Of a DNA stretch of 64,000 nt, positions 27,696 through 35,489 are shown piece by piece. The notes beneath the pieces were generated by a model. The model had not been told where the DNA came from, did no database searches, and saw nothing but the letters and a program-made list of their open reading frames with translations. Where the stretch lies: contig OZ251571.1 in the NCBI GenBank assembly GCA_965243565.1, forward strand, positions 1,612,001-1,676,000, given 5' to 3'. The DNA is from CBDEVH01 sp965243565 (GTDB taxonomy: Bacteria; Pseudomonadota; Gammaproteobacteria; Tethybacterales; Persebacteraceae). The position numbers and the translations under genes are program-made. Within the stretch, counting starts at the first letter, position 1. Each line of letters opens with the position of its first letter.

Positions 27696-30032
27696 ATGAA
27701 AGTACTTTTATTATTATTTTTTACCCTATTTGCAACAGCAAATGCTCAAGAATGTGATGATGAATATCCAAGTTGTTTTGACATCAATTGGGAAACGGCA
27801 ACTCCCAAAGACATTGCTAATATTGACCCTAATAACACGGCTTCATATAAGTTAACACCACTGCACTATGGGGCAAAATGGAGTGGGAATCCAAAAGTCA
27901 TTCAACTATTAATCGATAAGGGTGCCGATGTCAGGGCTAAAAGTTATGGTGGAGAAACATCTCTACATTGGGCTGCACTCCATAACAAAAACCCAGAAGT
28001 CATTCAACTATTAATCGATAAGGGTGCCGATGTACATAATAAAGATAATGACGGAAGTACCTCTTTACATTGGGCTGCAGGTCATTTGGCATCCTATAAC
28101 AAAAATCCAGAAGTCATTCAACTATTAATTGATAATGGCGCTGATGTAAATAATAAAAATAACTATGACCAAACACCCTTACATTTGGCAGTAGAATATA
28201 AAAATGACCCGGAAATCATTCAACTATTAGTTGATAAGGGTGCCGATGTAAATAATAAAAGTTATTTTGGAGATACTATAATAAAGGATGCAATCGATAA
28301 TAAAAATCCAAAAGTCATTCAACTATTAATTGATAATGGTGCTGATGTAAACAATAAAAATATCTATGGCAGAACACTCTTACATTTGGCAGTAAAATAT
28401 AAAAATGACCCGGAAATCATTCAACTATTAGTTGATAATGGTGCCGATGTAAATAATAAAAGTTATTTTGGAGATACTATAATAAAGGATGCAATCGATA
28501 ATAAAAATCCAAAAGTCATTCAACTATTAATCGATAATGGTGCTGATGTTGATGTAAATGATAAAAATAGAATAGAAAAAATCCTACTTGCAGCGGCAAG
28601 CACTCAAGAATGTGATTATTATAAAGATCCCAATTGTTTTGGCATTAATTGGGAAACAGCAACTCCCGAAGACATTGCTGATATTAATCCCAAAAACACT
28701 ACTTTAAATAAGCGAACACCACTGCACTATGCGGCAAAATGGAGTGGTAATCCAGAAATTACTCAACTGCTTATTGATAATGGTGCCGATGTATATAGTA
28801 AAGATAATAATGGAGATACACCTTTATATTATGCCGCCAATAACAAGAATCCAGAAGTTATTCAACTGCTTATCGATAATGGTGCCGATGATGTAAGTGG
28901 CACAACACCTTTATATTGGGCGGCATTAAATAACAATAATCTCGAAGTTATTCAACTGCTTATCGATAATGGCGCCGATGTTCATTATAAAGATAATTAT
29001 GGAAATACACCTTTACATAATGCGGCAATGCTTAATAAAAAATCAGACGTTATGCAACTGCTTATCGATAATGGTGCCGATGTTCATTATAAAAATCCTA
29101 ACGGACAAACACCTTTACATTCGGCAGCAATGCACAATAAAAATCTCGACGTTATTCAACTGCTTATTGATAAGGGTGCCGATGTAAAGGCTAAAGATGA
29201 TTATGGCGAAACCCCTTTACATTCGGCGGCAATGCTTAATAAAAATCCAGAAATTATTCAACTGCTTATCGATAAGGGTGCCGATGTACATTATAAAAAT
29301 GAAAAGGGAGAAGCACTTTTACATTTAGCAGGAGGATTTAACAAAAATCCTGAAGTTATCCAACTGCTTATCGATAAGGGCGCCGATGTACATAGTAAAG
29401 ATAACGATGGCGCAACACCTTTACATAAGGCAGCACATTATAACTTTAATCCAAGAGTTATTCAACTGCTTATTGATAAGGGTGCCGATGTTCATAGTAA
29501 AGATAATAAGGGCGCAACACCCTTGTATTTTGCAGCAATCAGGAATGAGAATCCAGAAGTTATTCAACTGCTTATCGATAAGGGCGCCGATGTTCATAGT
29601 AAAGAAAATAAGGGCGCAACACCTTTACATAAGGCAGCATTGAATAACAATAACCCAAAAGTTATTCAACTGCTTATTGATAAGGGTGCCGATGTTCATA
29701 GTAAAGATAACGATGGCGCAACACCTTTACATAAGGCAGCATATTATAACTTTAATCCAGAAGTTATTCAACTATTAATTGATAATGGTGCCGATGTAAA
29801 GGCTAAAAATGATGATGGAAATACCCCCCTACATCGGGCTGCATTCTCTAACAAAAACCCAGAAGTTATTCAACTGCTTATCGATAATGGTGCCAATGTT
29901 TTTGCACTAGATGATGATTTTATTATCCCTTATTTTTATGCTCTTGGAGCATTTTTATCTGGTGAAGATCCAAATTCTGACAAGGTTAACATCATTACAA
30001 AACAAATGCGTTACGTATTATTTCGCATATAA
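27696..30032 (+). CDS. Secreted ankyrin-repeat protein, paralog 5
   Basis: The 778-residue protein is the longest paralog, with about 19 repeats (seven plus twelve). The first block has an internal duplication of two repeats (NNKSYFGDTIIKDAIDNKNP appears twice), which explains the extra length. One repeat lacks part of its loop (NGADDVSGTTPL). Three or four tandem VHSKDN.GATPLHKAA cassettes sit near the C-terminus. It is the last copy, followed by the spacer and dinB. Confidence 0.9.
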   Translation: MKVLLLLFFTLFATANAQECDDEYPSCFDINWETATPKDIANIDPNNTASYKLTPLHYGAKWSGNPKVIQLLIDKGADVRAKSYGGETSLHWAALHNKNPEVIQLLIDKGADVHNKDNDGSTSLHWAAGHLASYNKNPEVIQLLIDNGADVNNKNNYDQTPLHLAVEYKNDPEIIQLLVDKGADVNNKSYFGDTIIKDAIDNKNPKVIQLLIDNGADVNNKNIYGRTLLHLAVKYKNDPEIIQLLVDNGADVNNKSYFGDTIIKDAIDNKNPKVIQLLIDNGADVDVNDKNRIEKILLAAASTQECDYYKDPNCFGINWETATPEDIADINPKNTTLNKRTPLHYAAKWSGNPEITQLLIDNGADVYSKDNNGDTPLYYAANNKNPEVIQLLIDNGADDVSGTTPLYWAALNNNNLEVIQLLIDNGADVHYKDNYGNTPLHNAAMLNKKSDVMQLLIDNGADVHYKNPNGQTPLHSAAMHNKNLDVIQLLIDKGADVKAKDDYGETPLHSAAMLNKNPEIIQLLIDKGADVHYKNEKGEALLHLAGGFNKNPEVIQLLIDKGADVHSKDNDGATPLHKAAHYNFNPRVIQLLIDKGADVHSKDNKGATPLYFAAIRNENPEVIQLLIDKGADVHSKENKGATPLHKAALNNNNPKVIQLLIDKGADVHSKDNDGATPLHKAAYYNFNPEVIQLLIDNGADVKAKNDDGNTPLHRAAFSNKNPEVIQLLIDNGANVFALDDDFIIPYFYALGAFLSGEDPNSDKVNIITKQMRYVLFRI

Positions 30033-30097
30033 CAAAATAATACAAAGTAATAATTTGGCATTATTATCTACAGCGTAAACTGATATTAGACTTTACA
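30033..30097 (+). repeat. Truncated ankyrin spacer in front of dinB
   Basis: The spacer is identical to the others up to gatattagacttta and then diverges exactly where TATAAT would be; the dinB ATG (30098) follows four bases later. This is the junction between the array and the chromosome, so dinB lacks the array's -10 element here. Confidence 0.9.
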
Positions 30098-31219
30098 ATG
30101 ACAGGGCTTAAACTTCCAATAATTCAATCTGATAAGAACGAATCGATACAGCGGAAAATTATTCATATTGATATGGATGCTTTTTATGCATCAATTGAGC
30201 AACGTGATTTTCCACAATACAAAAACAAGCCCGTGATAGTCGGCGGACATCCCGATGAACGTGGCGTTGTCGCAACTTGTAGTTACGAAGCAAGAAAGTT
30301 TGGCATTCGGTCAGCAATGGCAACACGAACCGCTTACCGTTTATGCCCTCATGCTGTTTTTTTGCGTCCGCGTTTTGACGCCTATAAAGAGGCTTCTGGG
30401 AAAATTCGTGCGATTTTTTCTAATTACACTTCTATCATAGAGCCGCTGTCGTGGGATGAAGCGTATTTGGATGTAACGCAGAGCCCATTGCATCAAGGGT
30501 CGGCAACATGGATAGCAAAATCCATTAAACGCGATATTGTGCATCAGCTCAATTTAACCGCCTCGGCAGGGGTTTCATACAATAAATTTTTAGCCAAGAT
30601 TGCATCGGATTTTCAAAAGCCCGATGGGCTTACTGTTATCACACCACAGCAAGGAGCTCGCTTTGTCCAGCAGTTGGCTATTCGTCAATTTTATGGTGTT
30701 GGTGCCGTTACCGAAAAAAAAATGCATCGCTTGGGTATCTATAATGGTGCTGATTTAAAAAAATGGTCGTTAGAAAGTATTAGCGACCATTTTGGCTCTA
30801 TGTCCAATTATTTATATAACGCAGCACGTGGTATTGATTACCGTCCCGTCCATTATTCAACTAAAATAAAATCGATTAGTCGAGAGACTACGTTTGTAAA
30901 GGATTTATTATTACTGGATGAGATTCGACAGAGCCTCCTTGATTTAGCCAATGATTTATGGCAAAAACAATCAGACCGTGCTAGAACACTGACGCTGAAA
31001 GTCAAATATAGTAATTTTAAATTAATCACTCGCCAGACTTCTCGAATTGATGGTTTTACAAGCACCGATGATGTGTTGCGGTCAATGAACGAGTTGATGC
31101 AAAAAACCGAAATTGGCAATCGCCCGATTCGATTAATCGGGTTAGGGCTGTCCAATTTTATAGAGGAAACAACCCAAGCGGATACAAGCGCAATGCTTAG
31201 TAACAGTTTATTGGATTAG
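30098..31219 (+). CDS. dinB: DNA polymerase IV (Y family)
   Basis: Error-prone translesion polymerase. The 373-residue protein shows the Y-family catalytic motif HIDMDAFYASIEQRD with two metal-binding acidic residues, SYEARKFGIRSAM, the second catalytic SWDEAYLDVT, the helix-hairpin-helix QFYGVGAVTEKKMHRLGI and a little-finger domain. The N-terminus is about 20 residues longer than usual before RKIIHIDMD; an internal start is possible. No SOS box is obvious in the ankyrin-derived spacer upstream. It converges on tmm with 4 bp between stops. Confidence 0.96.
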   Translation: MTGLKLPIIQSDKNESIQRKIIHIDMDAFYASIEQRDFPQYKNKPVIVGGHPDERGVVATCSYEARKFGIRSAMATRTAYRLCPHAVFLRPRFDAYKEASGKIRAIFSNYTSIIEPLSWDEAYLDVTQSPLHQGSATWIAKSIKRDIVHQLNLTASAGVSYNKFLAKIASDFQKPDGLTVITPQQGARFVQQLAIRQFYGVGAVTEKKMHRLGIYNGADLKKWSLESISDHFGSMSNYLYNAARGIDYRPVHYSTKIKSISRETTFVKDLLLLDEIRQSLLDLANDLWQKQSDRARTLTLKVKYSNFKLITRQTSRIDGFTSTDDVLRSMNELMQKTEIGNRPIRLIGLGLSNFIEETTQADTSAMLSNSLLD

Positions 31220-31223
31220 AAAA

Positions 31224-32570
31224 TTATTTTTTTGACATATAACTTTCTAATGAATCGTCCAATGCTTCTGCCCAAGCTGTATGGTGCGGTGGTGCCATCG
31301 TTCCTGTCATTGCGGATTGATAGCTGTGATTGCGAAATTCCATAATTCCTTGTTTTTTATGTTTTTTCCACTGAAAAAATGCATCATTGGTAGCGGCTAC
31401 ATTAAATGTTGGGTAATCGGTTTGCTCAATTAAGTGTAAGGTGTAATTTCCCTGAAATTCAATAGCAGCATAGTCATCAGCAATCGCATCTTCTTTGTCT
31501 CTCCATTGCTCAATATCCGCAAGCATTTCATCTTTATTAGGCAGTGTGATTTTGTCCATAATAATGTCTCGTGCATACCATGCTTGTGCATCAAACATAT
31601 TAAATGTGTACCATTGATCTTGCATGCCCAAATAAAAGCATTTGCTGTTGTCTGCCCAGACCACGCCATTGTATAAACTGACAGGGTACAAACGGTTATT
31701 GGTTCGTAGTTTGATTTTTTCTTCCATGAATGGGAAATGATGTAGATATCCCGTACACAAAATAATAGCATCAATATTTTTTTGCGTGCCATCAATAAAC
31801 GTGCATAGATTTTTTTCGACCTTACTTAACAAAGGAACTTCTTGCCAGTTATCGGGCCATTTAAAGCCCATTGGTGCTGTACGGTGAGAGACTGTTATTG
31901 ATTTGCAACCATATTTCCAACATTGTGAACCGATGTCTTCCGCCGAATAGGATGTACCGACAATAAGTATGTCTTTGTCGTGAAATTCGAGTGCATCACG
32001 AAAATCATGAGCGTGTAATACACGACCATTATACGATTCAAACCCTTCAAAATACGGCACATTGGGTGTCGAAAAATGACCACTTGCGACCACTACATAG
32101 TCAAATATTTCGGTATATTCTGTGCCTTTGTTATAGTCTTCGACTGTTATCGAAAATTGTTCGGTGGATTCATCATACGTAACACGCCGTACCGCTGTGT
32201 TATAACGAATCCAATCTTCCACCCCTGCCTTATCAACACGCCCTTTTATGTAGTCAAAAAGAACCTCTCGCGGAGGATAAGACGCTATGGCTTGTCCAAA
32301 ATGTTCTTCAAATGAATAATCGGCAAATTCAAGCCCTTCTTTGGGTCCGTTAGACCATAGATAACGATACATACTGCCATGCACATTTTCGCCATTTTCA
32401 TCCATTCCAGTTCGCCAAGTGTAATTCCACAATCCGCCTAAGTCTTTCTGTTTTTCAAAACACACCAACTCAGGGATATCGGCTCCTTTCATCTTTGCCG
32501 ATTGAAAAGCACGAAGCTGTGCCAAACCGCTTGGACCTGCACCAATAATAGCAACACGTTTAGATGACAT
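31224..32570 (-). CDS. tmm: Trimethylamine monooxygenase (flavin-containing)
   Basis: The 448-residue protein is a class B flavin monooxygenase very close to bacterial Tmm, which oxidises trimethylamine to trimethylamine N-oxide with NADPH and O2. Visible are the FAD motif VAIIGAGPSGLAQLRAFQSA, GGLWNYTWRTG, YRYLWSNGPKEGLEFADY, the FMO fingerprint around FEGFESYNGRVLHAHDFRD and the NADPH motif IVGTSYSAEDIG. Tmm lets marine bacteria obtain energy or nitrogen from methylamines. The dimethylamine pathway genes are not next to it. It lies downstream of a thioredoxin-like gene and a small ORF on the same strand. Confidence 0.92.
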   Translation of the reverse strand: MSSKRVAIIGAGPSGLAQLRAFQSAKMKGADIPELVCFEKQKDLGGLWNYTWRTGMDENGENVHGSMYRYLWSNGPKEGLEFADYSFEEHFGQAIASYPPREVLFDYIKGRVDKAGVEDWIRYNTAVRRVTYDESTEQFSITVEDYNKGTEYTEIFDYVVVASGHFSTPNVPYFEGFESYNGRVLHAHDFRDALEFHDKDILIVGTSYSAEDIGSQCWKYGCKSITVSHRTAPMGFKWPDNWQEVPLLSKVEKNLCTFIDGTQKNIDAIILCTGYLHHFPFMEEKIKLRTNNRLYPVSLYNGVVWADNSKCFYLGMQDQWYTFNMFDAQAWYARDIIMDKITLPNKDEMLADIEQWRDKEDAIADDYAAIEFQGNYTLHLIEQTDYPTFNVAATNDAFFQWKKHKKQGIMEFRNHSYQSAMTGTMAPPHHTAWAEALDDSLESYMSKK

Positions 32571-32621
32571 AAACCCTCCTTTATATTCTTTTTGTCATAC
32601 ACAAAATACCTATATGCTTGG

Positions 32622-32732
32622 CTAAAGAACCAAATAAGACAACTGTACAGGCTCATTGTACCACCGCATAATTGTTTTTTCAAAACAATCACGTAGTCTG
32701 TCTTTTTCGGGCAGTGGCTTGTTTTTTTTCAT
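32622..32732 (-). CDS. Small ORF coupled to the thioredoxin-like gene (36 aa)
   Basis: An ATG shares a base with the stop of the preceding gene (TAATG) and opens a 36-codon frame, MKKNKPLPEKDRLRDCFEKT then IMRWYNEPVQLSYLVL. The composition is protein-like and the coupling is tight, but no family is recognised. It could be a genuine small protein or a truncated gene between the thioredoxin-like protein and tmm. Confidence 0.4.
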   Translation of the reverse strand: MKKNKPLPEKDRLRDCFEKTIMRWYNEPVQLSYLVL

Positions 32733-33289
32733 TAATTTGCCCACTTAATACTGCACCCCATACTCGGGTATTGAGTGGCGACAATGTGCTTTTTCGCCAC
32801 TAACATGTCACAGGCATTGCTTATGTCTGCACCGCTAACTGGGCGGTTATTGCCGGGCGTAGAATCATCAAAACGCCCTCGATAAAACAATTTTAACATG
32901 CCATCAAATAAAAATAAATCGGGGGTGCAAGTCGCTTTGTAGGTTTTGGCTATGGCTTGCGTTTCATCATAAAGATAAGGAAATGCAAAGCCATAGGAGT
33001 GTGCTAGTTTTTTCATTTCGGTTGGTCCGTCCTGCGGATGACTCACAACAAAATTGCTAGAAATTGCAATGACATTAATTTTATTGGCTTGGATTTTATT
33101 GGCGGTTTTAACCAGCTCCTCTAAAATATGGACAACATAAGGGCAGTGATTACACATGAAAATAATTAAAGTGCCATTTTCGCCTTTTAATGTTTCTAAC
33201 GATTGGGTTGTCCCATCTACCGTGTTTAATAGTTCAAAAGTAGGAGCGGGCGTTGCCAATGGCAACATAACGGATTTTATAAGTGACAT
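32732..33289 (-). CDS. Thioredoxin-fold protein (AhpC/TSA or thiol-disulfide type)
   Basis: The 185-residue thioredoxin-fold protein has the redox motif CNHCPYV (CxxC) preceded by GTLIIFM, then VIAISSN, and cis-Pro CTPDLFLFD. This set is typical of the peroxiredoxin-like/TlpA-like group with CNHCP, often annotated thioredoxin family protein. No signal peptide is clear, so it is probably cytoplasmic. It may act as a thiol reductase or peroxidase; the partner is unknown. It is divergent from the oxygenase gene at 33444. Confidence 0.85.
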   Translation of the reverse strand: MSLIKSVMLPLATPAPTFELLNTVDGTTQSLETLKGENGTLIIFMCNHCPYVVHILEELVKTANKIQANKINVIAISSNFVVSHPQDGPTEMKKLAHSYGFAFPYLYDETQAIAKTYKATCTPDLFLFDGMLKLFYRGRFDDSTPGNNRPVSGADISNACDMLVAKKHIVATQYPSMGCSIKWAN

Positions 33290-33443
33290 AATTTTATAAA
33301 TAAGTAGGAATAATATAATAACGTAATTATTTAGATTGTATCATACTGGCTTTAAACACTTTTTTATTCAAAACCCAATAGTAATAATTTTTATATCATT
33401 GATATTTGTATTACAACCATTTTATTATAAAATTACTGTATTC

Positions 33444-34433
33444 ATGCGTCATCCTTTAAAATTTCCCAATCAATCCCCACCAGAGTATCTAAAACTGGCA
33501 AAGGAGCCTGTTTTTGATGCTCAAAAACATCTACAACTAGAGCATCCCGACAAAATAACCTCTGTTGTCAAACTAGGTTATTCACAAGAGATTATCAACA
33601 CCTTGCCATCTGATTTTGGTGTTTGCTCTGCTTTTAGAGTTCTTTCTTGCGAAGGGGCTGCTTTAATGTATGACGTTTGTAAACAAATGGAGACTAATAA
33701 AAATGAGGCAGGAGGTACGGGGAAATCCCGTGTAGGTTCTTTTATTAGGGGTGCGGGGTATCGCTCACAGTTTGTTAAAGATTTTTGTGAAGCACCCGAA
33801 CTCGCTGAACATCTTAGCCAAATTACCAGCGTTCGCTTGGGTCATCATTCGATTCACGCAGTGGCTTGTGGCATTAACTATGCCCCCGAAGATATTTCAA
33901 AGGCAGTGGATAACTGGCATGTTGATTCTGTATCGTTTGATATGGTGATGATGATTGTTGACCCAAGCACTCTTAACGGTGGTGAGTTTCAGTATTTTAA
34001 AGGAACAAAGGAAGAAGGCATGCATATTTTAGGCATTGATGGCGAAGAAGGCGGACTGGCAGATCTACCAGCCGACCGTGTGCAAACCGTCAATTTTCCT
34101 GCTGCGGGCTATGCTTTTATGCAACAAGGCAATGTTATTTTTCATCGTGCTTGTAAGTTACACGAAAAAGCCGAACGCATTACGATGATCCCCTCTTTTA
34201 ACGTGTTGGATTCTCAAAAGCCTGACTATACCAATTATAAATCGATGTTAACGTGGAGCGATACCGGTTTGGTTAGTGAGATAGCACGGCATGAAGCGTG
34301 GCTCGCACAAAGTAATTTACAACATTTAATTGACGATATTTCATTGTTTGCCAGCAAAGAAGAAGTTGCAAAACATATTAATCAATGCGTTGAACGGCTA
34401 TGCGATTACGCCGAACAACTCCAAAAAAAATAA
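33444..34433 (+). CDS. Putative Fe(II)/2-oxoglutarate-type oxygenase
   Basis: The 329-residue protein is read from ATG 33444; the frame extends to TTG 33336, but the extra 36 residues are a hydrophobic stretch with no Shine-Dalgarno sequence and are probably not coding. A double-stranded beta-helix metal triad is suggested by WHVDSVSFDMVMMI (HxD), GGEFQYFKGT and a distal IFHRACKLHEKAERITM (His plus Arg). That is the 2-His-1-carboxylate plus 2OG-Arg pattern. The substrate is unknown. It is followed 18 bp later by an NAD-dependent epimerase, with which it probably forms an operon. Confidence 0.6.
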   Translation: MRHPLKFPNQSPPEYLKLAKEPVFDAQKHLQLEHPDKITSVVKLGYSQEIINTLPSDFGVCSAFRVLSCEGAALMYDVCKQMETNKNEAGGTGKSRVGSFIRGAGYRSQFVKDFCEAPELAEHLSQITSVRLGHHSIHAVACGINYAPEDISKAVDNWHVDSVSFDMVMMIVDPSTLNGGEFQYFKGTKEEGMHILGIDGEEGGLADLPADRVQTVNFPAAGYAFMQQGNVIFHRACKLHEKAERITMIPSFNVLDSQKPDYTNYKSMLTWSDTGLVSEIARHEAWLAQSNLQHLIDDISLFASKEEVAKHINQCVERLCDYAEQLQKK

Positions 34434-34451
34434 TTCACTCACAAATAAATT

Positions 34452-35411
34452 ATGTTTCCAAATAAAGTTTTAGTAACAGGTAGTGGCGGTTGTATAGGGG
34501 CTTGGGTTGTTAGCCAACTGCTAAAAAAAGAGGTTGAAGTTGTTGCAGCAGATATTGAGACCTCCAACAAACGATTGTTTTCATTGTTTAATGATACGAT
34601 AGAGTTGCAATATTTAACCAATGTCCGAATGGATGTCAGCAATAAGCAACGCGTTATGGATGTCATATCCAAACAAAAACCCGATGCCATTATTCACCTT
34701 GCTGCTTTACAAGTGCCTTTTTGTAAAGCCAAACCTAGCCACAGTGCCATGGTTAATGTGGTCGGAACCATCAACATACTAGAAGCCGCTCGTCAAAACG
34801 GTATTAGCCGAATCAGCTACGCTAGTTCGGTGGCGGCATCTGCCATGCCATCGTCAAACGATACAGACCAATGGCTACAAACCCTTTATGGAGCATACAA
34901 AGTCTGTAATGAACAAACTGCCAATGTCTATTGGCAAGACTGGCAAGTGCCGAGCGTCGGCATTCGCCCAAGCGTTGTTTATGGTGTTGGGCGAGATCAA
35001 GGCCTCAGTGCCCTACCAACCAATGCCTTATTAGCAGCTTGTTTAAAACGCCCTTATAATATTGCCTTTAGTGGCGATGTTGGTTTTGTTTATACCGAAA
35101 ATATTGCCAATGCATTTATTCAGGCAATTGCCAACGAAATCGAAGGAGCGGCTGTTTATGATTACAATGGCGAGGCTTGTTCTGTTGAAAAATTTGTTGA
35201 AATTGCCAGTCAAAGCATCTGTATGAATGACATTACCATCAGTGGCGATGCATTGCCTTTTCCGTCTGATTTATCCAATCAACCACTCATTGACGGCATT
35301 GGTAGTTTTAACGAAAAAGATCTCAAACAAGGCATACAAGACACTATCATTCACTTCAAATCACTGCTTGCTACCAATAGCCTAGACCTATCTTTTTTAG
35401 ACGCAGAATAA
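34452..35411 (+). CDS. NAD-dependent epimerase/dehydratase (extended SDR)
   Basis: The 319-residue Rossmann protein has KVLVTGSGGCIGAWVV (nucleotide-binding GxxGxxG), DAIIHLAALQVPF, a catalytic Ser/Tyr/Lys set (YASSVAASAM and YGAYKV) and RPSVVYGVGRDQG. It belongs to the extended SDR family acting on nucleotide sugars or small polyols, but the substrate is not evident. It forms a two-gene unit with the oxygenase upstream. It converges on the ABC permease gene; the 78-bp gap shows no clear hairpin. Confidence 0.82.
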   Translation: MFPNKVLVTGSGGCIGAWVVSQLLKKEVEVVAADIETSNKRLFSLFNDTIELQYLTNVRMDVSNKQRVMDVISKQKPDAIIHLAALQVPFCKAKPSHSAMVNVVGTINILEAARQNGISRISYASSVAASAMPSSNDTDQWLQTLYGAYKVCNEQTANVYWQDWQVPSVGIRPSVVYGVGRDQGLSALPTNALLAACLKRPYNIAFSGDVGFVYTENIANAFIQAIANEIEGAAVYDYNGEACSVEKFVEIASQSICMNDITISGDALPFPSDLSNQPLIDGIGSFNEKDLKQGIQDTIIHFKSLLATNSLDLSFLDAE

Positions 35412-35489
35412 AAGAATAGTTGTATAAGTCATAAAACATTGCAATATCCGCACGACCTCAAGTAACCCAAAGCACTTATTATACTTATC

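Noticed and set aside
15899..30032. CRISPR-like regularly spaced repeats of about 100 bp
   Set aside because: The repeats are in-frame ankyrin codons with no constant spacer structure; no cas genes are seen.
33336..33443. N-terminal extension of the oxygenase from TTG 33336
   Set aside because: The extra residues are a hydrophobic stretch without homology or Shine-Dalgarno sequence; ATG 33444 starts the natural protein.
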